A DNA stretch of 64,000 nt from Pontederia crassipes. Taxonomy: Eukaryota > Streptophyta > Magnoliopsida > Commelinales > Pontederiaceae. The DNA is taken from NCBI GenBank assembly GCA_030549335.1, contig CM060186.1, positions 23,055,189 to 23,119,188 of the forward strand, read 5' to 3'. Positions 11,500 through 25,036 of this stretch are shown one piece after another (positions within the stretch are counted from its first letter, which is position 1; every line of letters starts with the position of its first letter). The notes under the pieces were generated by a model. It saw nothing but the letters and a program-made list of their open reading frames with translations, made no database searches and was not told the origin of the DNA. Made by a program: the position numbers and the translations under genes.

Positions 11500-14400
11500 T
11501 ATTACTGGTGTGTCTGCTATTATCTTGTTTGATTCAGGGGTCACGCACTCGTTTATTTTGGAGTCGTGCGCCCAAGCTCTTGGCTTGTTTTTGCAGTAGA
11601 TCTCTCATGCTATGAGGGTGAGCACTCCCATGGGAGATCTTCACAGGGCTAGGTACATCCCGAATGTATCTGTCATCGTGGAGAAGAAGAATTTTTCTAC
11701 AGATCTTATTGTCATCCCGATGACAGACTATGATGTCATCCTAGGGATGCTTTCTTATCATGATGCAGCTCTACACTGCAAGCAGAAGAAGATCATAATA
11801 GGTGCACATGGCAAGCCAAAGGCAATCATCAGGAGTACTCCATCGAAAAGCAAAAAGGTGAGTGTCTCAGCTATGATGGCTCAAAAGATGATCCAAAAGG
11901 GATGCTATGCCTACTTGGCAAGTGTGGTGAAGACTGATGCACTAGCCACCGCACTGCAACAGATAGATGTAGTGCAAAAGTTTTCAAATGTTTTCCCTGA
12001 AGATACTTGAGGATTACCACCAAGGCGGGAGATAGACTTCAAGATTGAACTTCTACCTGGCACCGCACCCATCTCCAAGGCACTGTACCGGATGGCACCT
12101 ATCGAGATGCAGGAGATGAAGAAGCAGATCCAGGAATTGTTAGACAAAGACTTCATTCGGCCAAGTGTCTCGCCGTGGGGAGCACCTGTGCTGTTTGTAA
12201 AAAAGAAGGACGGTTCAATGCGCCTTTGCATTGATTATAGGATGCTTAACAAGGTGACGATGAAAAATAAGTATCCCTTGCCCCGCATCGATGATCTCTT
12301 CGATCAGTTGTCCAAGGCATCAGTATTCTCCAAGATCGATATGCGGAGTGACTTTCATCAGTTGAGGGTCGCTGAGGAGGACATACTGAAGATAGCCTTC
12401 CGGCCTAAGTATGATCATTATGAGTTTTTAGTAATGCCATTTGGACTGACGAATGCTCCTGCAACGTTTATGGATTTGATGAACAAGACCTTCAGGCCCT
12501 ACCTGGATCAATTTGTCATAGTATTCGTGGACGACATCCTGATCTACTCGTCCAGCCCAGAGCAGCATCGGGAGCATCTCAGGATAGTGTTGGAAACTCT
12601 GCGCCAACACAAGCTGTACGACAAACTCTCGAAGTGTGAGTTTTGACTAAAGGAGATCATGTTTCTTGGTCACATAGTATCCAAGAAGGGCATTTCAGTG
12701 GACCCCGCAAAAGTAGAAGCAGTGACTAACTGGGCAAGGCTGAAGAATGCATCCGAGATCTGCAGCTTTCTAGGATTAGTAGGTTATTACAGGAGATTCA
12801 TCAGAGAGTTTTCCAAAATTGCAGCATCACTCACGAACCTCACGAAGAAAGCTGAGAAGTTTATCTGGTCTGATAAGTGTGAGCAGAGCTTTCAGACATT
12901 GAAAGATCGCCTGACATCAGCACATGTCCTCACCATCCCGACGGGCAACGGAGGATATGTAGTTTACAGTGATGCGTGCGGGACAGACTTAGGGTGTGTA
13001 CTCATGCAGCATGGTAAAGTGGTGACATATGCTTCACACCAGTTGAAGAAGCATGAGGTTAACTACCTCACTCATGATCTGGAGCTAGCTGCTATAGTTT
13101 TTGCTTTGAAGATCTTGAAGTACTATCTTTATGGAGAGACTTTTAAGATCTTCCCAAATCATAAGAGTCTCAAATATATTTTTGAACAAAGAGACCTTAA
13201 CATAAGGCAGCGCCGTTGGTTGGAGCTTTTGAAGGATTATGAATTTGCTATTAATTACCACCCTAGTAAGACAAATTCAGTGGCAGATGCGCCGAGCAAG
13301 AAATGGGAAGGCTCACTAGCTTACATCAGGGTACGGGAGTATGAGATATTACGAGAGTTAGATCAGCGGTGTCCCAGACTGGGCAGCAATGAAACGATAT
13401 GTATGATGCATCAGATGAGGCCTAGCGTGATTGACAGGGTCATAGCTGCTCAAAAGGAGGACCCGAAGTACCAGAAGGTGTTGAAGAGATGTCAGAATGA
13501 GCCCAAAGATTTCTAGATATTAGCAGATGGAGGAATTCGGTACAGGGGCAGGTTATGAGTTCCCACAGATACTACCATCAGACGGGAATTGATGGATGAG
13601 TGTCATATGTCTGAGTTTGCCATCCATCCTGGTAGCACTAAGATGTACAAGGATGTACAACGTAGCTATTGGTGGCCTGACATGAAGAGGGAGATAGTTG
13701 AATATGTGTCTAGATAACTGGTGTGCCAACAAGTGAAGATTGAGCATCAGATGTCATATGGGAAACTGAAGCCTTTGGATATCCCATAGTGGAAGTGGGA
13801 TAATATCACTATGGATTTTGTATCCAACTTGCCCAGGTCCAAGAAGGGTCATGATGTTGTATGGGTGGTAGTAGACAGATTTACGAAGGTGGCACACTTC
13901 ATCCCTATCCGGTGGAAGCAGTTGGTAGAGAGTCTATTGGACTTATATGTTAGGAAGGTGATTAGACTATATGGCATTCTAGCATCGATTGTTTCTGACC
14001 GAGATATCAGATTCACTGTCAGATTCTGAAAGAGCATGCAGGAGGCATTTGGCATGAGGTTGAATTTCAGCACTGCTTTCCACCCTCAGACCGATGGACA
14101 GTCTGAGAGGACTATTCAGACATTAGAGGACATGCTGCGAGCATGTGCGCTAGATTGGCAAGGTAGCTGGGATGAGCACATCCATCTGATCGAGTTTGCT
14201 TATAATAACAGCTACCATTCTAGTATCAGTATGGCGCTCTTTGAGGCTTTGAATGGCAGACCTTGTTGTTCACCTGCTCATTGGGGTGAAATAGATGAAG
14301 AGAAGATCATGAGAAAGGAAGAAGTAAAGGAGTCAGTAGAGTATGCTGAGAAAGTGGGGCTGATAAGCAGAGGATGAAGATAGTTCAGGGCAGGCAGAAG

Positions 14401-14840
14401 AGTTATGCTGATAAGGGCAGTCATGAGAAGATCTTTCAAGCGGGTGATCAGATTTTATTGAAGGTGTCTCCTATGAATGGAGTTATGAGGTTCAGTAAGC
14501 GAGGGAAGCTCAGCCCTCGGTACGTGGGACCCTTTGAGGTACTAGAGTTGGTAGGTGAAGCAGCATGCAGGCTAGCCTTGCCACCTTCCTATGGGCGAGT
14601 GCATAATGTGTTTCATGTTTCCATGCTTAAGAAGTACAACCACAATGCTACTAATGTCTTATAGATCGAAGAGTCAAATCTAGCTGCGGATATGTCCTTC
14701 ACGGAGTATCCGACGCATATAGTAGAACGAAAGATACAACGCCAAAAGAATAAAGATGTGTCTATGGTCAGAATAGCCTGGCGTTTTCATCACGGCTATG
14801 AGGCCACATAGGAACTCGAGTCAGAGATGCGCTAGGAGTT
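11500..14840 (+). pseudogene. pol of the gypsy element (protease, RT, RNase H, integrase), broken
   Basis: Domains in order: aspartic protease 'FDSGVTHSFI' (DSG at 11531); reverse transcriptase (about 12090-12650), with the catalytic 'FVDDIL' at 12522-12541 and '[12 protein letters not shown]' before it; connection and RNase H (12960-13290); integrase (13600-14640). The integrase has an H2C2-type region damaged at its first cysteine, D/D/E residues in 'MDFVSNLP' (13811), 'SDRDIRF' (13998) and 'GQSERTIQ' (14095), and the C-terminal '[12 protein letters not shown]' block (14510). RNase H reads 'NHKSL' where the family has 'DHKSL', so an acidic active-site residue looks lost. In-frame stops occur at 11597, 12008, 12645, 13514, 13555, 13714, 13787, 14027, 14662, 14810 and 14829, plus a frame change near 14365. 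The last block is a chromodomain-like tail reaching about 14840. Confidence 0.93.
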
Positions 14841-14912
14841 CCCACATTTATTCGGTAAGACCTTTACTTAGTGCAAAATTCGAGGACGAATTTTTTTTTA
14901 AGAGGGTAATGA

Positions 14913-16825
14913 TGTAATACTCGAATTACAAAAAATAGAAAATGAAATCAAATTATAAAGACCAACCCCATAGCCCAATTAATGAGCCCATTAGCCTATT
15001 AGCCCTAAAGCCACCCTATAAAAAGGCATTAGTGCCTTAAGCACACCCTAGCCACCCTCTTCCTCTCCCTCACTCCTCTCTCTTCTTCCCTAAGGCACTT
15101 CATCTAGCAAAGGAAGGAAACTACAGCAAGGATTATCTAGGTTCCTTCTTCATTTCTGCAATTTCTTTAATGATTGATGTCATCCCCTTACATCCCTTCC
15201 TATCGGAATGCTCCTTAGGTGAAGAAAGGCAAGGAGAGGGCAATTGACGGTGTACGGAAGGGCTTCAAGAAAGGATCACTTCAGAAGGAAGTGGGTGAAT
15301 CCGAAAATCCCCCTGCAAAACATAATTAGCAATAGAATAGAATTAGGATTCTTATTATGAAATGTGTTCTTGATTGATGGGAATGAATGAAAAAGGGAAT
15401 GATTGATTGTGTTTCTTGTGTTTGATTCATGTTTTATGATTATTATGACTATAGATGTGCTCTGTATTAGTCTTCCATGCTTAGATGATTGATTGTATGC
15501 ATTGATTGCATTTCTGGATTGAAAATCTTTGTTTAGATGAATCTGTCTGATTCTATTTTCATCAGGACCGGTCGACCGATCCCGAATATCGATCGATCGG
15601 TGATGTGCAAATCGGTCGACCAATCGATAGAGATCGGTCGACCGATCATTCCTCCTGAGCCTTGTATCGGTCGGTCGATCGAAACTCCTTTCCAGACTAA
15701 GTGTTATCGGTCGACCGATCCAGAGATATCGATCGATTGGTGGTTAGGACTTATCCACTGTATTGTAATAAGACCAACTGGTCGACTGATCCAGAGATAT
15801 CGGTCGACCGATGCTTGAAAATCGGCCGACCGTCAAGTGAGGACCGGTCGACCGAACCCTATTCAGAATGCATATTGATTGCTGATTTGATTTAGATTCT
15901 TCCTATGATTGTGTTGTGCTACTCCATGCTGATTAAAATGTTATGTGACTGAATCCTTGATCTTGAATTGATTTGTCTAATGATCCAATCCCCTTATGGT
16001 ATGCAAGAATGATAAAGTGATAAAGTGAATAAGCATGAAAGATGAAAATGTTAGTGGGAGTGGTGGTCAGCTTATGCCAAGTGCTTATCATGGAGGGTCG
16101 CTCCCTTAGCCATGACTTGATCACCCATTGGCTGCACAAGGTTGTATCGGTCGCTCGGCCTAAATCCCCCACAAGTTAAAGGCACCCAAAGGCACCTAAT
16201 GATAAGAGAAAGTAAGAGCACAAAGAGTATGGACAAGTAACATGAACATGATGAATAAAGTATGATTAATGATCCAGCATGATCTCTGAAATCTTTCATG
16301 ATTATAAGATTGACTCATGATCTCTATCTCTTCTATCCATCGATATCTCTAATCGAATGATCATATGTTCACTACTTGATCTTGTTATCCATGATTACTG
16401 ATTCTGACTATTGCTATTTGTATTTATGCATTGAGTACTTTATGGATCTCCACTAGGCTGTATAGCTTATGGGAGGACCTCCTCCCCTGTGTTTGATTTC
16501 CATAGGGCCAGGTCAGTGATGGTGTTGAGATCGTGTGCAGCGACCAGCTCGAGCGATGCTAAAGCACATGAACTAACAGAGAGCCTAGTTATCTTTATCT
16601 TTATTTTTCGCATTATGAGCTTTGATGTAATTCAGATATTATTACTATCATGGACTTTGTAACACTTTGAGACTTCCGCTTTATGATATTCCTATTTTTC
16701 CTCTTTATTCCTATTATTTGACATGTCATTGTTTTTATTGAGATTTGGTCAAGCTTTATGGTATTTTCGTAGCGCCTTTAGAGAGATCCTCGCCACGTGG
16801 CGTTGGTCGATTTGGGGGCATTACA
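14913..16825 (+). repeat. 3' LTR of the gypsy element
   Basis: It is collinear with the 5' LTR, including the CT-rich leader (15050-15090), the palindrome cluster (15565-15860) and the end 'gggggcattaca'. By eye it carries scattered substitutions and small indels against the 5' copy, so the insertion is not recent. A purine-rich tract, 'aagagggtaatga' (14900-14912), directly precedes it and fits the polypurine primer for plus-strand synthesis. Confidence 0.93.
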
Positions 16826-16830
16826 CTCAA

Positions 16831-17051
16831 ACTATGGAAAATCCTGAGTTAGTTTCTTTCTGATATGCACATTGATAGTTCACGAATCAAGTTATGAAGC
16901 ATTCACCATGAATCACATTTAATGTTGACTCCATTACATGTCTACTATGGTACTAAATATCAATATTCTATTTTTAATGAAATATTGGAGAAAATTATTT
17001 CGTTTAACTCCATGCTCATGACTAAGGAGATAAAAATATATTTTTTAGATG

Positions 17052-17082
<31 letters not shown>

Positions 17083-17689
17083 TGCAGGTATACAAATTAG
17101 ATGAACTATTATGCGTGTATATTACTTATATTAACAAATGTGTATATAAGTTTAGATTACCTAATTATATCAATATGTGCATATATACACATAGATGTAT
17201 ATATGTTTGTATATGTACATACATTTGTAGAAAATTAACAATCTTTCTTTCTACATATGCATATAGATGTCTAGTTTTTTTAATTTAACCACTAAGAAAA
17301 AATTATATCACGTAATTCCATTCTCATAATTGTATAATTTAACAAAATGATTCATAGATGAGTCATTATCATTTTAAATATGCTACATGCATGTTTATTT
17401 AATATGCATATATATGTAGGAATATTAGTTAGATTAACTATGTTACACAAATATAATATGTATATTAACAAATGCATGTACAAATTAAATTAACATTACT
17501 TACTCAAATCAAATATAGGTATATATATGTCTTCGCAATTGTATACATATATGTGTGTATTTGTATCTATGTACATATACGTGTATTTGTATTCATATAC
17601 ATCAATAAATATAATTATAATTAATAATAAATCAAATCATTAATTAAAGTATAGTATACAAAACATATATAGTTATATTTTTTAAAAAT
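16831..17689. other. AT-rich intergenic DNA with a (TATG)n microsatellite
   Basis: About eight TATG repeats lie at 17053-17084. They produce a spurious 'MYVCMYVCMY' reading in two frames. The rest is A/T-rich with many 'tatatg' and 'acatat' strings, and no gene is recognised. Confidence 0.75.
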
Positions 17690-18156
17690 TTGCACCACAT
17701 TAGGGTCGTAGCAGTGGTGTCGTATCATCAGCGATACATTGCAGTCATAGTGACGTCGCCAAACACACGGTGTAGAAGCTTTAGCATCATCGGAAGTCTA
17801 TGCCACAATCGGGTGTGTTTAGCGCACTGACAGCGACACTACAACCTCTACATGGTGTCACCCAACCTCGTGGCGATATTTCAGACACTTTAGTGTTGCC
17901 TTACGTCGATACCAACGTTGCGCTATAGTGTACTGCACATTTTTCTCTTTGCATAATAGTGTCGTTGTAGCAGCTAGATTTGGCATCAATTTGTAACGCA
18001 ATTACAATGCTAACTTGAGGTTATTGCAAGGCAAATAGTATCGTACTTGTTTCGACCCTATATATTGTGTCACTATTTTGATTATGTTGGTGTAGATTTA
18101 GCATCGCCTATTTTGAGAGCTAATTTTGGTGGCTATTCAAAAGATTTCTTGTAGTA
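17690..18156. mobile_element. Possible degraded CACTA-type fragment
   Basis: A GC-moderate island with many 'gtcg' and 'cgac' pieces ends in 'gatttcttgtagta' (about 18143-18156), close to the CACTA right terminus 'ttcttgtagtg'. The left end could not be placed and no target duplication is visible. It could also be an unrelated island with a chance match. Confidence 0.35.
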
Positions 18157-18180
18157 AATTACAAACATGATGACACTAAT

Positions 18181-18381
18181 GTAATAAAATACGAAGAGCC
18201 CAACTTAAAGGAAGACTGCCCAATTCAGATTTTGGAGTTCACGGTGAAATGTCACAAGAATAAAGATGTGTCATTGGTTAAGGTAGTTTGGAGTCATCAA
18301 GGTGATGAGGTAACTTGGGTGCTTGAATTAGAAATATGCAAGGAATTTCTTGAAATTTTTTGTAAGCTCTTACCCAATGTC
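18181..18381 (+). pseudogene. 3' tail of a second gypsy pol, truncated
   Basis: An open stretch without a start codon reads 'NKDVSLVKVVW' and then 'VTWVLELEICKEFLEIF', the chromodomain-like tail that closes Ty3/gypsy pol. The first element has the matching 'NKDVSMVRIAW' near 14752. It ends at a TAA shortly before an LTR starting at 18401. Everything upstream (gag, RT, integrase core, 5' LTR) is missing. Confidence 0.75.
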
Positions 18382-18400
18382 TAAATTCGAGGTTTTATAA

Positions 18401-19930
18401 TGTAATGTTCAATCGCCGAGGTTGAAAAAAAAGAGGGGAATATAAGTTGAAACTAAATAGGAAAAGAGTTTGCCCCCAACTCGATTCTATCCTCTCTTTC
18501 CCTTAAAAATATTGGATTCAATTGAAATCTCTACATTTCTTGCACCCTTTTGTCTCTCTCTCTCTCATTCACGTCTCCCTCTCTCTCTCCCCACAAACTT
18601 GACAATTGCTGACTTGTAGGAGACGAACAAGAGAAATGATATCGACGGTCTACCTCTAGAAGCGAGAGGAATGACTAGTGTAAGAGGAAGAGGAAGAGGA
18701 AGAGGAAGAACATAACAGGTTTTCATATGAAATTCGTAAGGTATGTAATTGGGTAAAATTCGTCACTAAGATCACGATTTTTCACTTGAAGCATGATACT
18801 AGTAGTTCTAGACTACCTTGGACATAAACAATTACATTATAATGATTTATGATGCCGGAAAACATCAGAGAAGTAGCCGAAAAACCATCGTGCACGGGCA
18901 TTGCCATCCAAACACTTGAACATGCCTTGGGATCTTTGTAATGCGGCACAGATATACCTCAACTTGGACTGAGTTCTTCCTATAATATGATGGTCCCAGC
19001 CTGGATACCCGATGAAAGAACCCGAGTTGTGTGTTTCTGCATGACCATTTGGCAGTAAAACCCACCTTTAATTCTCTATGAAACTTACCGAGAGGATGAG
19101 GCGGCCCATGTTCTCCTCACTCTCAACCCAAGTTTTGACATGAAGATGATGATTCATGCCTATTTTAATTCTTGATTCATGTCTTCGATCTCGAACTACC
19201 TCGGGACAATTATTATTATGATTATGCCCCTATAATTAGTATCCATGATCACATTTTATGATGTTTGACCTTTTGATTATAATGATGATGTGTAATATGA
19301 TCCCTGGTTATTATGGTATATGATCTTATGAGTCTTATGATGATTCAATCTTATAATGGTCTAATAAATTAATTTAAAGTTGAGAGATAAAAGATGAAAT
19401 TTGTTAGATGGAGAGTTCTTACAATCATGAGCTGGCGAATCTAACTACGAATGAATTTACTCCTCCATACCATGGGTTGAAAGACACTTCTTATTTGATC
19501 AAAATCAAAAGATACTCTACGAGTTGAAAGATAGTCGCAATAAGTTAAAGATAAAATAATAATATAATGATGAAGAAAAAAGATGAATCTTATTAATAAT
19601 GAAACTTTTCTCATGATGATGATTGATTTTTGTTACTTTTTGATGATTCCATATGATCTTTCTGCGCTTATATTAATATGCTACCTTTCATGATTATTCA
19701 TATTTGTTCATATAACCATTCTACAATCTTTACACTATGATGACCTTATGACGATGATACTCCCATGATTTACCTTCATGTCAATTAAAGATAGTTACTC
19801 TTTCACATATGATTTTATTCTTACTTGACCAGTAAAAATTTTTGTTTTGGTCAATATGATGTTCGTATGTATTACTCATCACCCGACAATAATTCTATCA
19901 TTTAGCGGAGTGCATTTTGATGGCATTACA
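18401..19930 (+). repeat. 3' LTR of the truncated gypsy element
   Basis: It starts 'tgtaatgttcaatcg' directly after the pol tail and ends 'tgatggcattaca', the same terminal style as the 8035-16825 element. A CT-rich leader lies at 18555-18595 and a GA-rich tract at 18690-18710. It is about 1.53 kb long. The open frame at 18865-19065 (minus) lies inside it and is not a gene. Confidence 0.7.
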
Positions 19931-22088
19931 CTGTTTCCATATTTTACTCTTTAAATCTCATTTTACAAAAAAAGTCTACAAGGTTGCAACACATGTTATA
20001 TGTTTCCATTTTTTACTCTTTTAATCTCATTTTACAAAAAAGTCTACATGATTGCAATTACATATTTCCAATTGTGATATTTAAGTTTTCTTGTCTTTTA
20101 ATTAAATTTTAAATAGTTGCCACACCCACCAACAAGCCACATGCACAGATCCCGACGCGAAAGTTGAAATTTATGCCAACTCAAATAAGAACTATATATC
20201 TTTTGTGGAATTATCTTAATTTGAATTCAGTTTCATTATATTTCTTCTACAAAGTGAAATGTATCTTGTATAATGAGTACAAGCAAGGTGCTAATGAAGG
20301 AAACTCTAGTTTGATTGAAGAGAAAATAAAGAGAAATAAAAGAACATTGCAGTTTGATCGAACAACACTAATGACTTGTTTGACAAATAACTAATAGAGA
20401 GATGTGTGGAGTGGTATGGTGATGACGTGGTGAAGTATAATGTGTCATTAGAAAATTCTTGTTTTGATAATAAATTATAAAAGATGCGAGTGAAGTAATA
20501 TCTTATTTGTGTAAAAGTAATTTTTACCTTTCATTATTTATTAAATTATTTATAATATTTAATGACTAATAAATATTTATCCTCTTTATTAGTTATTTTA
20601 TTTTTTTCTTCTATTTCTTATTTGACCTATTTTTTCTATTTTTATTATACTATTCATTGTTCTATAATTATTTTATTAATATATTTTAAAACATAAAAAA
20701 TAAAAGTAAAATACAATTTAAATAAAATATAGGTAATTTTTCTCAAAATATTTATTTATGAACATGTGAGAGAGGAGAGGCTAATGAAAAATAGAAGAAA
20801 AAGAGAAAGGAAGAAAGAGAAGTAGAGGATAAAATTAATTTAGTTTATAATTGTAATTTCTTCTCATTTCACTCTCTAACTAATATAAAATAATTATTCA
20901 AACATAATTCGTACCTCCGTATTCCATCTCACCTTTTCAAAATCTTGAATTCAAACAAGCTCTAAGGGACCTATTTAGTTTGGACGGGCGAAAATTTTAA
21001 AAAATGCTTGTGATAACATATGCAGATACTTTGACTTTATTGTGTTTCTCATTATTCTTATATATGATTTGAATTAATTCAAAAGAAAAAGAAACTAATC
21101 TTCCAGCCTCTTTATTGATCATAAAATCTAATTAATTATTTAATTATAACATATAATGGAAGATTACGAACCATTATAATTGATTAAGAAATTAAAAGGA
21201 AAGTGAAGAAAATTGTTAAAGATATGTTTGTTTTTTACACATATGTACACATGATAAAATACATACAACTAAGATCTCAGGCTTTGATTTACATGAAAAA
21301 AAATTAATGTAGTAGTTGTAACACAGTTTTTTATTTGGTAATGACCAAATCACTTTAGTTTAGCATTAGCATTTAATGTTTAATGGTTAGCGTTTAGAGA
21401 TTTATATATTGTATCGATCTTATTCTTACTCAAACGCATTTTTTTCTTTCTCAACTTATCTTATTTTTTTTCATTTTTATTTTATCAAAATTCAATGATA
21501 TTTTTTTTTATATTCATGCTTAATTAATTTACTAACAATGGATAAAAAAAGCTAATTTAATAATTAATATTTTTCATATCATGCATGCATCATATAAAAC
21601 TTTATTTAAAATATAATTTTTTATATACTTTAATAAAGATATTAGTTGTAGGATTTTATTTTATTTAACTAAGGTATAAATGATTTACTTATGATATTAT
21701 AATAAGTTTGTATAGTGCTTAAATTCAATAATTTGTCATGTGCCAAGTTATATCGTTTTATATGCATAAATTAATTCTAGTGTTAAGTTTATCAAAAATT
21801 TATTTATTAATATCTTAAATGAACCTCTATACACTTATCAAATCAAATCGTTATATGTTATTTGTTAACTTATCCACTATATGTTATCAAATCAAATCGT
21901 TATACACTTATTAAATCGCTAATAATAACAAATATAACCTGTAAAGCTACCTAAAAATGATTCGTGTACACATATTTTCAGATCTCGTCTACCACATTTA
22001 TTTCTGATGGATTGGTGAAGTTAGTTGACTCTTACATAATCATTGTGCTACACTATATGTCATGGCCCAAGCTCAATGAATCTTGAGA
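19931..22088. other. AT-rich intergenic DNA
   Basis: No recognised gene. 'cttgaattcaaacaagctct' at about 20943-20962 looks like the end of a hAT-type MITE, but I found no partner end. The open frame at 20164-20394 has no family resemblance. Confidence 0.5.
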
Positions 22089-22534
22089 GGTTATTTGGTT
22101 AGAGAATAACTTTACAAGAATATCAAATTTTATTCTAAAGAATATAATATTATCACTTTATTCTTATTCTACCTTTTATTTAGTAAAAAATAAATAAATT
22201 TTATATTTTGTAATAAAAATATTTTGTTATAAATAGTTAACATTTATTATTATTATTATCATTATAAAATTTATAATAAAATAATATATAGTTAAATAAG
22301 GAAAAATAAAAAAAATGATGATAAAAATGACAAAATAGCATAATATCTCTATTATGTTATTTTAGAAGAATAAAAATATAGTGTTGAATAAATTAAAAAA
22401 GGCGGCTTCACATCCTTGAAGATGATTTTGAGAAAAATAAAATTTGACTAAGTTATTTCTATTCTACTTGTGTTTGATTGTATTCTGAGAATTGTTGAGA
22501 TATTCCAACTTATATTTCACAATCAAACAGTTCC
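22089..22534. mobile_element. Probable MITE
   Basis: The left end 'ggttatttggttagagaata' and the reverse complement of the right end, 'ggaactgtttgattgtgaaa', match at most positions over about 35 bases. They enclose about 450 bases of A/T-rich DNA with no coding capacity, typical of small non-autonomous inverted-repeat elements near plant genes. The target duplication is not clear. Confidence 0.45.
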
Positions 22535-23344
22535 TAAATGTCTAGTAATTCTAGTTGGGGCTCAACCATTCACGTGATAGGTCAAAGGCCTGCATTCACA
22601 ATAGATATATATATATATATATATATCCACATTTTTTTGGAAGAAATTAAATCAAGGAATACAATATTGAAAATGTGTGTTATCGATTCGGACTTTGGCC
22701 ATGGAGGCAAGCTTATAGAAGTTTTAGTAACTATAAATATATTTATTTAAGTTTTTAAAATTATTGAGAACACTTTTAATTAATATTATTATTATTATTA
22801 AAAAATTATATTCATTGTGAAGGGGTATTAAGATTATAAATATAAAAAATGGCGGCACCACATTTAATTTGATAAAAATTTGGTAGATAATATTGAAATA
22901 GTTGAGAGTTGTAAAACAAATTTGTTGTTAACTCATTTGATGAAATTATTAGCCACTCACACAAAATGTATCCTCTACAACAACAAAATAAATAAAAAAA
23001 TTCATCAGTCATATTAATTAAAATTTTTTATTCCAACTTTTGGTTTTGCTTTCTTTTTACTTTTTGCTTCGAATGTGAAGCATATGCTGCATGCCACGAG
23101 TTTCCAGCGTCTTCCTAGACAAGTAAAATATTATTTATAAAGTATTATACAACAATTTTCCACCGGTATCAATCGCTGAATGACGACTAATTTTATTAAA
23201 AATAAATATCAAAATAATTGCCATTCCTCTACAAGTGTCTTTCTTCCATTTATATAAAACTTCAGTACAAACAATTTGGTAATTTTCTATGGATCATTTC
23301 TTACTATCCTCAATCCTTCATAACTTTAAAAGATTTTTGCAAAC
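22535..23344. other. AT-rich spacer
   Basis: Contains an (AT)n run at about 22605-22626 and an (ATT)n run near 22780-22800. No gene is recognised; the open frames at 22538-22750 and 22812-23012 have no support. Confidence 0.5.
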
Positions 23345-23792
23345 GAAAGTAAATCGTTCTTAGCGACGGAACAAACTTCATCGAAAATGTTTATCGACAG
23401 TTTGATTTTCTTTTATACTAGTGATGAAAAAGGAACCATCGAAAGTTCCGACGACCCAATCGAAACTTTCAATGGACGGGACATCCATTAGAATTACTGA
23501 AAGCTATGATAATATTATATAATAAAATAATAACACAAATATCAATATTTAATATTAAAATTTTTATGATCAAAGTCATTAGAAGTTTCAATAATTCCAA
23601 CAGCTCTGACCGTTGAAATTTTTAAAGGGCATTTTTTTTCGATGGATTCATCCGTCGAAAAATGATCTGTGACATACATTTTTCGAACGGTGCTCTTCCA
23701 TAAAAAAATCCATCCAAAATTTATTTTTTGATGGATTTTGTGAGGTTTTCAACGAATTTAATAGTAAAAAAAATTGAATTTTTGTTGTAGTA
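23345..23792. mobile_element. Degraded CACTA-like fragment
   Basis: It carries eroded 'cgacggaa', 'catcgaaa' and 'gtcgaaa' units like those of the CACTA elements at 51074 and 54401. It ends in 'tttttgttgtagta', one or two changes from the CACTA right terminus. Many CpG sites appear converted to TpG or CpA, fitting an old methylated copy. The left end cannot be placed exactly. Confidence 0.5.
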
Positions 23793-24005
23793 TGTCTCCC
23801 CTACTCTCTGATTTACATGTCATGGTGTATTAACAACCTAGTATAGTTGATACCCAAAATACATATTACAGTAGCTAACTAATAAAACTATTTGTGAAAC
23901 ACTGAAAATGAAATATATTTAGAAGCATGATCTCAACACACACCCTGAAGGTGGAGGTCAGAAGACCTCAAACAACCTCAACTTGAAAATTAAATAATCA
24001 TGCTA

Positions 24006-24610
24006 CTATTTGAAGAGAACTTTTGCCAAGATATCTAATAATTGTATTTTAGTGCCATCATGATGCACCTTCATAAGACCCTCAAGATGACAATCAATCT
24101 CAATATTCTTTGTGGGCTCATGGAAAATAAGGTTCCCCGACATTTGAATAGATGCACAATTATCACAAAACACTAGCATAGGCTTTGATAGAGGAGGCAA
24201 CAATTCAATGAAAAAAATGATCCAACCAAATAAGTTGGGTAACAACCAAAGCAGTACTCTAATATTCAAACTCAGTAGAAGACTGTGAAAAACTATATTC
24301 TTCTTTTGTTTACTTCAAAGAGACCAGTGAAGTGTCAATCTAATACAAAAAAGCAGACATCAAACATCAGATGAAAGCACACAGTGCAATCAATATCATA
24401 GTAGGCAGAAGTAGAGGCATTGATATCAACAAAGAAACAAAGACCTTGGTCAAGATCTCTTGAGATACTTCGCTACCTGGAGAGAAACAATCATGCGCAA
24501 TAACTTTAGGGCTTATGACTAAGATGACGTGCAACATATGTAATGCCAAGTATAGTGTTTGGAGAAATACTATGCACTTGAGTAAAAAAGCAAAGGGAGA
24601 ATGATTTTGC
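24006..24610 (-). pseudogene. Ty1/copia RNase H relic
   Basis: On the minus strand, read from 24560 downward, are 'LQVAKYLKRS' (about 24470), a stop-riddled middle, 'SQSSTEFEY' (about 24285-24258) and an open stretch with 'KPMLVFCDN', 'FHEPTKNIEIDCH' and 'LLDILAKVLF' (24200-24010). These match the RNase H and C-terminal part of Ty1/copia polyproteins, including the 'YCDN' and 'TKHIEIDCH' landmarks. Only this end survives, with several nonsense and frame changes. The open frame at 24367-24612 is another register of the same relic. Confidence 0.75.
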
Positions 24611-25036
24611 ATAGGGCATGAGCTCCACCATTAGGTCGTATACGTAGACTATTTGGCAACTACTACTTTATAAGTGTTATGGTTAAGTGGGTGACCATCA
24701 TGGAGCAAGACCACTAGTGTGACCTAAGATAATAGAGGGGAGGCCCCTGCACAATCCACCAAACATGTCCGGCCTAGGTGGAATGATAGGTCCCCAATTC
24801 GGGATAGATCATCGTTAAGGTGAACCTGCAACACTCCACTCTAGCAATGACAACAATAACCCTATAAGGTGAGAAATGGAATTATGATACTTATAATTAC
24901 TCAATGATGATGACTAGCAGATGAATGCTTTTAGCCTCCATGACAATCTTCATGGAAACCATCGCATAATCATAGTTGAATAAAGTACCTTTTCCTCACT
25001 ATGCAAGATTCCATCCAAGAGAGTGCCAACAGAGGG

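Larger units (their letters stand above)
8035..16825 (+). mobile_element. Ty3/gypsy LTR retrotransposon, structurally complete, coding region decayed
   Basis: The element runs from 'tgtaatacccgaattt' to 'tttgggggcattaca' and is flanked on both sides by CTCAA (8030-8034 and 16826-16830), a perfect 5-bp target duplication. It has two LTRs of about 1.92 kb, a primer-binding site, gag, then protease, reverse transcriptase, RNase H and integrase, and a polypurine tract just before 14913. Integrase after RT/RNase H is the Ty3/gypsy order. Roughly fifteen in-frame stops rule out autonomous movement. Confidence 0.95.

Noticed and set aside
17049-17288. Open frame beginning with repeated Met-Tyr-Val-Cys
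   Set aside because: It is translated from a (TATG)n microsatellite.
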